64,000 nt of DNA from Solen grandis. Taxonomy: Eukaryota; Mollusca; Bivalvia; Adapedonta; Solenidae. Positions 22,095 to 32,854 of this stretch are shown here, in pieces; the first letter of the stretch is position 1, and the number at the start of each line of letters is the position of its first letter. A model generated the notes under the pieces. The model searched no databases and had not been told where the DNA came from. It saw only the letters and a program-made list of their open reading frames with translations. The stretch is taken from assembly GCA_021229015.1 (NCBI GenBank), contig CM037778.1:85402322-85466321 (forward strand), read 5' to 3'. The position numbers and the translations under genes are program-made.

Positions 22095-23045
22095 CTTCAC
22101 TTATTTCTAAATTTAATTTTCTTTTTCGTATATGCATTACTTAGGGCTATAATGAGTCAAATGTGCTATTTTAGCACCAATGAAATAGCAATTGTCTATC
22201 CGTGCAAATATTTTTAACATTGTCATCGCCATAATTTACAATACCTTCTTACCCAACCCTATAGTTAGCTTAAGTTATCATTTGTATCACCATTTGAAGC
22301 GAAATTTTTAGTGTAAACCATTTAGTGACTTAGACATGCATTGATGTCTTTACTTTTATATATCTTTTATTAGCATCAGCATTTATTATTAAACTACATT
22401 TTTCCTTATTTATTCATTTATTTCTTAAATCAAAAACTGTTTTTCGGTTATCTTTATATACAATAAGTATCGAATTTCCATTAAAAGTGTTTATTTAGAT
22501 GTTTTTCTTTCGCAAGGAAAAAATGATGATTAAGAAATAATGAAAACGTGTTCATTTATATATATATATAGAATTTCAAAAGCGTCTGTGTTTTAATATG
22601 GTTTGTTATCATCATATATACTAAAATTATTTTACAATGGTGTTTTTTATATTATTATAAATAGCATATTATTAACCCAGGTTTATTGTTTGATTAACAA
22701 AAACCCATCATCAAGATGACCACTCGTAAGAAAACATTTCTTTGTTTCTAATTCCTATCAAATAGATATACCTGAAATAACCCTAATTAATGGTAATATT
22801 GTATTATACGTATCATGGTAATACCTACTGTTTTTCTCTTCTCCATTTCTCTTCGAAAAGTAGTTTAAACAACTACCATTCAAAAATAGTCATGGAAAAC
22901 TATAATTGTATAATGCTATGTTAATGTTTTATGTTTACGATGTACATTGTACAAGTCTAAAATAAAAGATGTTCTGTTCTGTTCTGTTCTGGTTTTTCAA
23001 TGTTTGACGTGTGACAAAAGTCGTTTTTCAGCATATCATGCATTA
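22095..23045. other. AT-rich DNA, nothing recognised
   Basis: A short TA run (22556-22570) and a TTCTG pentamer run (about 22972-22991) are the only structured pieces. Confidence 0.4.
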
Positions 23046-23307
23046 GACTTGACTTGACTTGACTATTTGAGTTTACCGTCGCTTCGACTGTATTTCAGTC
23101 ATACAGCGACGTCCAGCTAATTACAGTTGGAGGAAGACCCCGAGTACAAGGAGGCATCCGAGGTAGAACCACCAACCTACCGTTAGCCAGCTGGAAGGCT
23201 TCCTCACATGAAAATCCGAATGACCCTGCCGGGATTCGAACCCACGCGGCGAGGGGCTGAGTGAGTGTTAAAGTCAGCGGCTTTACCCTCTCGGCCACGG
23301 AGGCCCC
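23046..23307 (-). repeat. SINE-II, near full length, minus strand
   Basis: Reading from the right on the minus strand: GGCCTCCGTGGCCGAGAGGG head, a perfect GGGTTCGAATCCC B box, CATTCGGATTTTCATGTGAG, CTTCCAGCTGGCTA, TTAGCTGGACGTCGCTGTAT, the shared CTGAAATAC tail motif and a (TCAAG)n end. It is one of the best copies in the window. The frame at 23095-23298 only translates it. Confidence 0.9.
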
Positions 23308-23557
23308 TCAAATATTAGAACTATAGTATAGTGACGTCAAATAGCAGCAACTACAGAACTAGTGTTAATACAAATCTTAAATCTGGATCAATTTACTTCA
23401 AACCGTTTTCAATGTAAAGTGTGATTTACTCCTGAAATTTGATATTGGACCATAAATTTCTTTGACTATACACACACACGTGAGGTCTTTCACGACGCCG
23501 TCCTAACGGCACATGGACATCCCGCAGATGTAGCTTGTGTGTTAATTATTATACTTA

Positions 23558-23591
<34 letters not shown>

Positions 23592-25191
23592 GAATTAATA
23601 TAAATAATAATAATAATAATAATAATATCTTTATTTATTGAAGGTTACACAGTAAGACTACAAACAATGTTGTTATAATATACACTTTTCCCAATTAATC
23701 CAGCATTGTGAGAGAAAGGTTTATGCGCCAAGTAGCCTTAAATTTAATTTATAATGACTTAAAGATTACAACCACGTGATCTATATCGCATTTGCTTTAA
23801 CTTTCCAAACAAAACAAACAAATTCCTTTGGAAACTTATAGCAAACGCGGTAAAGATTGTGTGGTGATTAATTTATCTTAATCAATAATATTTTTTAAGT
23901 AAAAATCAATCGTTTTCACTATAAAAAAGAAAAGAAGAATTTTGAAGAATTTCCACGAGCATAAGGACACTCCTAGTATATATTACATTTATATATCCAG
24001 TTCATTCGTTTATAAAATTCATTTTGTGTAATTGATTAAACTATCATTGTTTTTATATTATATTAAGTTCACACATTAGTAGACAAGTACTAATTAATAT
24101 AGCAGAACTTAATCATTTGCACATTCGCTGATAGACGCCAATATCAAATGTATCGAAATTTTCTAAGGGCATGTAATGAAGGACTCGGATTAAACTCCGT
24201 TAAATTGGTTTTCGACTACACTCTAAAAACGGTCAGATAATAGAAAGGAATAATATTTGCACAAGGCAGACTTTTAGCTTCACTCAAGTGAATGATTTAT
24301 ATCTTATTCCGCATTAGGAGTTTGAAATGAAGTGTAAACTTCTTAAGATAACAATTTGATGTTGTATATGTATTAGATTTGGATCAGGTACAAAATGAGA
24401 GTGGGCGATTACAACTTTTTCACAGATGTCCACGAAGATGATGACGCACTTGTTCTGTGGTGAAACGTATGGTAGACTGGGCTAGTGTTACAGAAAATGT
24501 ATCAAATTATCACAGCACAATGGCGGGCCGAACGCACCGGACTTATCTGATCGTCTGGCCGCGTTAACTATCAGATACTGGGCAGATTCGATTATTTACA
24601 AGTTAAACTCACTCGAGAAACAATATTTTCTATGTTTATGGCCGAGGCGTCGATTTCAAGAGGTGTTTTGCATGTGCTTACTATTTATTGGTGTTGGGAA
24701 TGTAAGACCTTATATCATTCACAGTAAAAGAACAGGACCAAGGGGGATATCTAGTGAGTTTGGTGACAATTTGTTGGATTACGTTATAAGTGTTGTTTTT
24801 TTTAATTGCTACAGTTTAGAAAATAAACGCACTTTGCCAACATTTGAAAGTCTACAAAAGTGGTTTACCTTCTTGCTGTAAATTGTGTTTATGGTATATT
24901 TATTGAATGTAAACAAACAAATTTTCATGACTTTTAAACGTGTGTGCATTTTTCTAAATTGATAACTACTGCGTTTCTCTTAGTATACTAAGTATGCATA
25001 ATATAATACTACAAAATGCGTTTTTATTCAGCTTGAACTAATAGTAATCGTGTCTTCATGACTGCAAAACAAAAGGAATAAATACGCTTAGATTTAAAAA
25101 AAAAAGGGTGTTTAGTTGTGAAAAAGAAAAGAGGGAAATTATTTTTTTATTTAATTTTAAGAATAGTTTTAAGAGTGCACGGTTTGGAAAA
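23308..25191. other. Region upstream of the unnamed gene
   Basis: An (AAT)n tract lies at 23562-23625. A 22-codon ATG frame at 24395-24463 (MRVGDYNFF start) and a 72-codon frame at 24663-24881 cannot be told from chance. TTTAATTTTAAG ending at 25161 is a possible splice acceptor, so exon 1 may begin there with more 5' UTR further left. I can point to no promoter element. Confidence 0.4.
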
Positions 25192-25276
25192 ATGGACGCG
25201 GAGTATAACGCTATGCGACGCCGAATGAGCCGGCTTAGAGTCAAGGGGTGTGGAAAAGGTGCTGCGTCACTAGAAG
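25192..25276 (+). CDS. Unnamed gene, coding exon 1
   Basis: This exon encodes the first 28 residues plus one base of the next codon. The ATG at 25192 lies in a good context (GAAAAATGG), and the peptide is basic (MRRRMSRLRVKG). It ends at GAAG|GTAATG, a usable donor that leaves phase 1, exactly the phase needed by the exon at 39528. A frame open further upstream (from 25108) is taken as 5' UTR because MDAEYN is the better start. A (TGTC)n microsatellite begins only a few bases inside the intron. I do not recognise the protein. Confidence 0.65.
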
Positions 25277-25280
25277 GTAA

Positions 25281-25281
<1 letters not shown>

Positions 25282-25321
<40 letters not shown>
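25282..25321. repeat. (TGTC)n microsatellite at the splice donor
   Basis: About ten TGTC units start at intron position +6 of the unnamed gene. Confidence 0.95.
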
Positions 25322-25546
25322 TATTCGTTATTCAGAGGATCAGCTAAACTATATTGGCCAATAGAATAGTACCCTTTACTTTCAACAAATTGGGTATCCA
25401 TAAAAAGATTCGAGTAATTAAGTAAATGCTTTTTTTTTTTATTTAACTGAGTAACTAGCATATGATATACATGCATGATTTATTGACATACAGCTGTGAT
25501 TACTAGTTTTTTAAACTAGAGAACCACTCAAAAAAGTATTAACAAA

Positions 25547-25632
25547 ATGCTAGTTTTCGTTAAATTAAAACTGACCTCTTAATGCAACTTGACCGCTTAA
25601 TACAGGTGGCCGCTAGTACAGGTCCAACTGTA
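25547..25632 (+). mobile_element. TA-flanked MITE (GGTCAGTCA family), copy 3, left-truncated
   Basis: AAAATGCTAGTTTTCG, TTGACCGCTTAATACAGG, GGCCGCTAGTACAGGTCC and AACTGTA match the right half of the family. The left terminus is missing. Confidence 0.8.
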
Positions 25633-25779
25633 TCTGGCAGGACTGAAGTTTCTTTTTTACGGAAAGCTCAGTACGAAATCAATTAAGTCTTTCAGACTTT
25701 TTCAGTTGTGGTACCAATTTATTGGGTAATAATTGGGAATTTGCCCATTTATAATTGAGTTATTGCGCAAATACGCAGT

Positions 25780-26118
25780 CTATTTGTTGTTGTTTTTTTA
25801 CCGTCCCCGGTGGCCGAGTTGTTAGAGCGTCCGCCTCGGGAGCGGGAGGTCGTGGGTTTGATCCCCGGCCGCGACATACCAAAGTCGTAAAAAATGGTAC
25901 TGTTATAGCTCCTTTGCTTGGCGCTCAGCTAAAAAGGGTAGTTGCAGGACTGGTTGGTCCGGTGTCAGGATAATGTGACTGGGTGTGGTATCATGCCACA
26001 TGTCTACGGCGTGATACTGCAGTTGGCTGACTTTCAAGTAGACATCGTCTCCAAATGACTGAAATACTGTCGGTGGGACGTTAAACCCAACAAACAAACA
26101 ACAAACAAACTATTTGTT
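25780..26118 (+). repeat. SINE-I, complete copy with target duplication
   Basis: The element runs from about 25801 to 26109. Its tRNA-like head has a box A region (GGTGGCCGAGTTGTTAGAGC) and a B box (GGTTTGATCCC, 25855-25865). The body has GGTCCGGTGTCAGGATAATG and TGTGGTATCATGCCAC. The tail is ATGACTGAAATACTGTCGG, then ACGTTAAACCCAACAAACA. CTATTTGTT flanks it at 25780-25788 and 26110-26118, with the left copy extended by a T-rich stretch. It serves as the reference copy for the other SINE-I fragments. Confidence 0.9.
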
Positions 26119-26274
26119 TTTCTCTGCCAATATATTAACATTTGATAATGATCAAGGCAATGCAAACCTGAATGGCTAGCTTTTTTCACACAACAGTCCA
26201 CTTTATGTCTAACTTTTCTTAATACCACCCACACGTATTCCTTTCATTCTTGCACCACTCGATATTTCATCTGA

Positions 26275-26400
26275 GTAAGCCTTCCAGATGGATTTCGGTA
26301 GGTCGCTTGTCCTGCCCAGAACCACTGTCTCCTCCACATTTTATCAACTGGACGTCGCTATAGCACTGAAATACTGTCGCAGCGACAGTAATTCTCAACC
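26275..26400 (+). repeat. SINE-II body and tail fragment, degraded
   Basis: AAGCCTTCCAGATGGATTTC, GGTAGGTCG, CTGGACGTCGCTATAG and CTGAAATACTGTCGCAGCGA occur in SINE-II order. The head is missing. Confidence 0.8.
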
Positions 26401-26578
26401 TCGCTTCCAATCTTACCTCATTCTTTCTGTCTTCTTATCTTATTACCTATATATACAGATCTACATTTTATTTTACTTGGAATATTGTATTTACTGGTAT
26501 TGTTTATACTATGTATTACTTCATTCTACGTTAGAGAGACCTTTTGAGGGATATATTGCCGATGACGACATACCGAAG

Positions 26579-26770
26579 TTAACCCTTTTCCTCATATAGA
26601 CTCATTTTGACGCACTCAATAGGTACCACATAAAGCCCGAACTGCAGAAAACCACAGTTAAACCTTACCAAATTTAATTATAAAGTCCTCATTTCCAGAC
26701 CACTGAGGAGCAGCGAACAGCATATTCGCATAGGTCTTTTCATGGTTTCCTCTATGAGGGAAAGGGTTAA
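26579..26770 (+). mobile_element. TTAA MITE family B, copy 1
   Basis: TTAA (26579-26582) and TTAA (26767-26770) frame the inverted ends CCCTTTTCCTCATA and TATGAGGGAAAGGG. The interior includes AATAGGTACCACATAAAGCC and CAGACCACTGAGGAGCAGCG. An inverted copy lies at 46035-46245. TTAA target sites with CCC ends are typical of piggyBac-type MITEs; no transposase is present here. Confidence 0.85.
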
Positions 26771-26814
26771 AGCTACTATGTTGGTTGCCATAAATAAAGG
26801 GTAATAGGTATTTC

Positions 26815-26935
26815 CGATTCTGGTTGGGCCGTGCCACGGGGAAGTTTCATTTCAGAAGTTTACGGCCCGATACTGCTTGTGGCAGCTGTTTACAGTTGAC
26901 ATTGTCTCCAAAATAACTAAATATTGACCTATCTT
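26815..26935 (+). repeat. SINE-I core and tail fragment
   Basis: TCTGGTTGGGCCGTGCCACG, GTTTACGGCCCGATACTGCT and GTTGACATTGTCTCCAAAAT follow the SINE-I order, with many changes. Confidence 0.6.
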
Positions 26936-26946
26936 TATAACCAGGG

Positions 26947-27194
26947 TCGAATTCCAACAATAATTCTTAGCGCTGAGTAAAACTTAAATACTTAAGAACG
27001 AATTTCATTAGTCTTGTTTCTCTAATAAAAATACCCAAATATTTCATTTCTCACCAATTGTTTGTGGTTATTAAGGTAACAATTAATTTCAGCTTAGTCA
27101 TGTACTGAAATATTTCATACTATAGCAGAATGGTATCTACCTAGTTTAAGAATTTAAGAATTATTTAGCACTAAGTAATGTCATTGGAATTCGA
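26947..27194. mobile_element. MITE with CTTAGCGCTAAG-type core, complete copy
   Basis: The ends TCGAATTCCAA (26947) and TTGGAATTCGA (27184-27194) are inverted. Each is followed inward by a near-palindromic TTAGCGCTGAGTAA / TTAGCACTAAGTAA and by AAATACTTAAGAA / TTTAAGAATTTAAG. Relatives lie at 35941 (inverted), 44491 and 45293. No coding capacity. Confidence 0.75.
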
Positions 27195-28596
27195 GGCAGT
27201 TTGAAAGAACCTACCAACCGCACTACAAAACAGTAGGCTTATACCATTACATTATCCCACCTATCTGGGTTGGACATCTACCAATTTTCAGATTTCCACG
27301 AAACAATCTAATCATTTGTTCATGCCTAAATGACATGATTACCACATACATATGCCTTTGTCTCCAGGGCTATCAAAGTGTACGTGCTGTATTATGTTTG
27401 ACTCTCCTTTTGTTTTTTGTTTTTCTCCCGGCCTTTCCTGACACAAGAGTTCCATTGATTTTTGATCGTTATCTTAAGTATATTTTTGCACGGGTATGTT
27501 TTAACAATTATTATGGATTTACAGTAAGTGGTAACCAAAAAATGCGAAAAGACTTTTTATTTTCTTTTTTTTTAATTCAAGAAAAAGAAAACTTAAAAAA
27601 AATGCCGAGGGCTCACCGCAAAATTTTTCTCTCTCTTTCTAATTCAATATGCACTTATAAAAGTGCCAGCTCATGTCGTATAACTCATGTGCTAATACCT
27701 ATATTTCTCATTTTTAAATATTGAGGCAAATTATTTAATAATCAATGATATTAATTCATTTACATGATATGTATACATTTTATCCAATTAAGATGTACAT
27801 TCAAATCCTTGTTTGTTGATGCAGTATTTGAGGATGACAACAATGTTTGTGTTTTGATATCTAAGACACATTTCTCCTGTTATGAACAGAACGGTAACTT
27901 TCTAACAAAACTGAATGAGAAAGATCTAAAGTGACTCTCAGCTGTCTCAACGCCTATACAAGTAGAAGCTATATTGTATTATTTAAAGCGCCTAGCAAGT
28001 GCCAATCTAGCATCAGGGTTTAGGGTCTGCAATCGTCAACTCTCTGAATGTCCACTTTCAAAATGAACGTTGGTTTTTCTCCGTTACAGTTTTTTGTCTC
28101 ATCAAGGACCTCTATCGTCGCCAGTCGTGTCATTTAGAGTGATTTATATTATAGTTAAAAGAAGTTGTTTTGCATTCGATGGTATTGACAAATATCCAAT
28201 ATTTCATAGACTCTTCAAAATAAAAAAAGAACATATTGAGACTCGTTGAGATAGTTTTAGGCGTTTCTCACACTACAGCCATTTTTGATACTACAAAGTA
28301 AACAAGAAGGATTTGAAGCATTCATGCTTTCCTTTTTTTTAAGTAACAGACAATACCAAGTAAACATGAGGAAATCGAGTCCTATATGTGTCTCAGGTAA
28401 GCATTGGAAGCCAAATGTTATTAATGGACTTCAATCAATACAGTTATATTTATAATATTCTATATAATGTCCTGAAATAACAAAGGATTACAAACTGTTT
28501 TGATAAAGTTTAACTTAACCTTGTACAATTTTTTTGAGCAAATCATTTAAACCAAAGGTTAATCTAATTGGTAACGCAGCGTCAAAACATAATGTT

Positions 28597-28858
28597 GCGG
28601 CCTCTGTGGCCGAGAGGGTAAGTCGCTGACTTTAACACTCACTCAGCCCTTCGCCGCGTAGGTTTCATTCCCGGCAGTATCATTCGGATTTTCATGTGAG
28701 GAAAGCCTTCCAGCTGGCTTGCGGTAGGTCGGTGGTTCTACCCGGATGCTTCCGTGCATTCGGGGTCTTCCTCCACCTATAATTAGCTGGACGTTGCTGT
28801 ATGACTGCAATACTGTCGAAGCGACGGTAAGCTCAAATAAGTCAAGTCAAGTCATAAC
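28597..28858 (+). repeat. SINE-II, full length, plus strand
   Basis: GGCCTCTGTGGCCGAGAGGG head, CCCTTCGCCGCGTAGG, a damaged B box (GGTTTCATTCCC), the CTTCCAGCTGGCTTGCGGTA body, ATTAGCTGGACGTTGCTG, a changed ACTGCAATACTGTCG tail motif and an (AAGTC)n end. ATAATGTT before it and ATACTGTT after it may be an eroded target duplication. Confidence 0.88.
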
Positions 28859-29029
28859 ATACTGTTATAAATACACATGTACATGTATATGATGAAAGAC
28901 CAAATGATTATACAAAAGACCCCCCAAAAAATCCGTACAAGTAATACATTAGTATTGTAAGTACAAAATAAGAAACATGTTAAATTTAGCATCCTAATAC
29001 CGGGAGAATGCTAAGTTATATAATTTAAA

Positions 29030-29920
29030 GATATATGACATATTTAACTACATAAAGACACGTGATCCAGAAAGAAAGTGTCAAAGTACACAAAGGCGCA
29101 TTATCAAAAAAAGCGTCAAAATATGTAAGGATAAATTAATCTAGAAGAAAGTGTAATATTACACAGATATACATGCTTTAGTAAAAAATGTCAAACTACA
29201 TGAAAATATATGACCTTAAACGAATGTGTCAAACAGCAAAAAAAAAATGTCAAACTAATTGAAGATTCTTGATCTAGAACAAAGGTGTCAAACAACAAGT
29301 GAGGAAGCCTTCCAGCTGGCTTGCGGTAGGCCGGTGGTTCTACCCGGATGTCTCCGTGAAATACTGTAGAAGCGACAGTAAACTCAAATAGTCAAGTCAA
29401 GTCAAACAACAAGAAGATTCATGTTCTTGAAAGAAATGACAAACCTGATCTAGAAAAGTTTCCTAACTTAGTACAAATACAAGCTACATAAGAAACATGG
29501 TCAAGAAAAGAGAATGTAAACCTACGTAAAGATACATGGTCTTAAAAATATGTCAATCTTTGTAAAAACTTATATTAATCTGATAATATATTTCATACAT
29601 TTAAAGCTTATAATTGTCTTTGTAGACATCCATTTATTATGATAAGCTATAATCTTATGCATGTCATTTGCCTTGGTGTCTGATCAAGTGCAAGGAAATT
29701 CAATATACTGACAAGTCCATTACAACGACATTTTGGGAACAAACAGTGTCGTTGTACTGAGACCTGACTGTACATGATATAAAAAGAAATTGTCAAACTG
29801 CACAATGATACATGATATAGAAATAAAAGTCTCAAACTACATAAAGATACATGATATAGAAAAGAAATTGTCAAGCTACATAAATATATATGATACTAGA
29901 AAGAAGTGTGGAACTACAAA
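29030..29920. repeat. Degenerate ~40-base minisatellite
   Basis: Units of the type GTCAAACTACATAAAGATAC with ATGATATAGAAAGAAA recur many times. The clearest are at 29785-29900, with weaker ones from 29030. A SINE-II copy splits the array at 29300-29400. A hairpin-prone phrase, ACAACGACATTTTGGG with TGTCGTTGT, lies at about 29725-29757. Confidence 0.65.
29287..29413 (+). repeat. SINE-II, 5'-truncated, with 13-base target duplication
   Basis: The insert (29300-29400) starts inside the body (TGAGGAAGCCTTCCAGCTGG), lacks about 45 internal bases, and ends AAATACTGTAGAAGCGACAG with the (AAGTC)n tail. GTCAAACAACAAG flanks it at 29287-29299 and 29401-29413, a clean target duplication. Confidence 0.9.
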
Positions 29921-30219
29921 AAAGCCACAAGTTGAAATACAATGCGTACAATCGTCAGACATCGTCGGATACCCATGGTACAGTTACCATTAACACTCTG
30001 TATTTATGTAACATATTGAGCAGCGGAATAGTTAACGAGGGATATATGTCGATTGTCAATATGTTGCATCATAACAAAGTTTACTGTTTTTGATTCACCC
30101 ACTTATCTTTTATATCCGGTATTTTTATCAATCTTAGTTTGCTTCGTAAAATGGAATGGTTGATTAATCAAAAGTCTAAATTTTTGGGTCTTGCTGGTCT
30201 AACACGTGAATGCTGTTTA

Positions 30220-30366
30220 TCAGCCCTTACAATGATGCATCCGGCTAGTCTGATCATGGTCACTGTTCAGTCAATAATATTTCAGCAAGCACCCCTATAA
30301 ACAACTAATGGTATAGTCTAAATTTAAGAAAGGACAAGTCCAATTAAAAAAATAGCATAGTAAGCT
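30220..30366 (+). mobile_element. TTAA MITE family A, degraded copy
   Basis: CCCTTACAATGATGCATCCG, TCACTGTTCAGTCAATAATA, AAGCACCCCTATAAACAACT and AAGAAAGGACAAGTCCAA follow the order of the intact copy at 58745-58964. Its TTAA sites are eroded. Confidence 0.7.
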
Positions 30367-31955
30367 TTAAATGTGCCAGAATGGTATCCAAATTGGTAGC
30401 TTTTATATCCTGCATTTTATGGAAACTAGGCTAACTGTATCGGGACACGGGTATAGTTTATCATGTCATTTTCAAACTAATGATCCAACAATTTGTAACA
30501 CCTGCGTCGATACGACTCTGTAGCGATTGATTATGGTTCCCGTACAGTTAATGATGCCCTTAGTCGATTATCGAATCGAACACATTCTGCAAAGATATCG
30601 CTATCTCAAAAGAGGTCAAATATTTCATAAGTGACATGATAATATTGATAAATAGGTATACGACGTGGCAGACATGCTTGTTCCATTGTCACAAACAGTT
30701 CTAAACTACCTGATTAACCAAAAATGACAAAATATTGGACACACTGTGTTTATCCAAGGATAATTTGTATGTATGTTGTCACCTACAGTACAATTAATCC
30801 ATAATCAAACGCAAATAAGGATACTTTGTCGTTGCGTTATTTTGTTAAAGATTACACACATTTCTTAAATATTTTGTATTCACTGTTACCCAATGGATGC
30901 AGAGTAGTCAAACCGAGTCTCGGCGCTCGTTTGCATTTTACCCTATTAATACTTTAGTGCAATTACGCAACGTGCACCGCTTTTTCTGATAAATCTTTTT
31001 TAAACAACAGTTACTGGTATTGTTTTGTATTGTAGAGCTAAGTTATTGCCTTTGGTTTGATGATTTTATCAATGATTAGTATTAATTTACGAACAATCAA
31101 TTCGCACCGCATAAATACATATCTCGCGACGAATACATCATTATTACGACGTTTTAATTCCATACTTCTTGTATTTTCTCTTTTCATGTTCATAGGTGTT
31201 TCAATATATTTGCGAGTCTTTGTTGATTTCTTTATTAAACTTTGGATCAAAGACATGGACAATATGAAGATAATATTTTATCCAATCAAATACATATATA
31301 TTTGTTTTGTCCAACTCGTTTTTATATCGACGTATTCATTCAACCCAACTCTTGATATCAAATGACGAAAAGGCTGTTTGTTCATATCCAGATGGTATAT
31401 TCATCCCTTTGTTTTGGAATTGCTGTTATCAATTGATACTTCTGATCTGAATTTCATAACATCAAGATTAAGATGCATTATGGTCTGTTCTGTTTCAAAA
31501 AAATCTTTTGGTGGTATACACGAAAACTTCCAGTGCAGTTATACGAACCTACATCATAACAGGAAATATCTATAAACAACATCAAACGTATGTACTTCAG
31601 TCGATCGTATATTATTCAAGATTTTATCAGAACAAATAATGATATTCTTTAAAGAGGTAAATATCGCATGAGTCACTTCATTTTAAACCCACATAACTAT
31701 GTTTGCAATGCAATCCCACAATCCCTTTATGCTTCACTTATACATTTGTATTTCTTTGTTCTGTGTTTAACATTAGGTGACACATGCAGGCAATTTTCAA
31801 AACTATGCATGCATGTTTATTCTGACGTTTAATCGAATCCGCATTTTGTTTTATGTGTTTTAATTTGATATAGTTTTGCGATTGCATTTATTGGCAAATT
31901 ATAAACACAAGTAAATCATTACATCTGTCAAGACAACAGACGCACGGCGTTACTA
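30367..31955. other. AT-rich intronic DNA, nothing recognised
   Basis: A frame of 102 codons at 31057-31365 has a hydrophobic stretch but no family resemblance or splice context; I treat it as chance. Confidence 0.4.
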
Positions 31956-31959
31956 ACAA

Positions 31960-32470
31960 TGTCTATCCTGTAACTTGGCCGCACGTGTCTACGTTACTCT
32001 CTCATGTTATACATATATCGGCCACACAACGCTACTTTTTTATGTTGTAACATCGATTGTACAGTTACTGTGTTTTCTGTAACATTGGCTACACAAAGCC
32101 AATTTGTCTGTTAAAACATCGGCCGCACAACGTCACTTTCTATGTTGTAACATCGGATTTTCAGTTACTGCTTTCCTGTAACATTCGCTAAACAACGGCA
32201 ATTTGTCTGTTATAACTTCGGGCGCACAACGTAATCTTTTATGTTGTTACAACTGCTGTGCTGTTCAGTTACTGTCTTTCCAGTAACATTTGCTAAACAA
32301 CGTCAATTTGTCTGTTATAACATCGGCCGCACCACGTCACTTTTTATGTTGTAACATCGACTGTACAGTCACTGTCTTTCCTGTTACACTGGCTACACAA
32401 CGTCTATTTGTTATAACATCGGTCACACAACGTCACCGTTATGTAGCATCGGCCACTTTCCTGTAACGTC
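31960..32470. repeat. ~100-base minisatellite made of two half-units
   Basis: ACATCGGCCGCACAACGTCA-type phrases recur at about 32113, 32215, 32320 and 32412, each alternating with a related CTGTAACATTGGCTACACAA half-unit. TATGTTGTAACATCG occurs repeatedly. The array decays toward both edges. Confidence 0.75.
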
Positions 32471-32674
32471 GTTTTATCTTTGCTATAACTTGGACCTTAC
32501 AAAGCAAATATCTCTTATGTAAACCCGAGAGGACTTTCATGCTAAAATCGGGTATTAATTTGGTAACTTAAAGTTAAAAGTTCAAACTTACCAGTGACAT
32601 GTTTCGTTGTTATAGTATTATTTTACGGTGTTTTAAGGAATATGACAAGTTTTCAATGCAAAGACTTTGATTAT

Positions 32675-32854
32675 TATCAAATATGCACGGAGGCATATGG
32701 GAAGAACCACCGACCTACCGCAAGCCAGACGGGAAGGCTTCCTCACATGAAAATCCGAATGACCCTGCCGGGATTCGAACCCACGTGGCGAGGAGCTGAG
32801 TGAGTGTTAGAGTCAGCGACTTTACCCTCTCGGCCACGGAGGCTATCAAATATG
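32675..32854 (-). repeat. SINE-II lacking its 3' tail, with 11-base target duplication
   Basis: The insert (32686-32843, minus strand) begins with an intact GCCTCCGTGGCCGAGAGGG head and a perfect B box but stops in the middle of the body at ATGCCTCCGTG. TATCAAATATG flanks it at 32675-32685 and 32844-32854. CACGGAGGC is present at both inner edges. An intact 5' end with a missing 3' end is the reverse of normal LINE-driven truncation. Confidence 0.85.

Noticed and set aside
25801..25880. tRNA gene
   Set aside because: The cloverleaf-like head is followed by the SINE-I body and tail with target duplication.
27335..27724. 129-codon plus-strand frame
   Set aside because: It is hydrophobic and AT-driven with poly-Phe/Lys stretches, and has no recognisable domain or splice borders.
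31057..31365. Membrane-protein-like 102-codon frame
   Set aside because: A hydrophobic stretch arises easily in AT-rich DNA; an overlapping antisense frame of similar length shows there is no strand preference.
31960..32470. CRISPR-like array
   Set aside because: Unit similarity covers the whole period with no unique spacers; this is a eukaryotic minisatellite.
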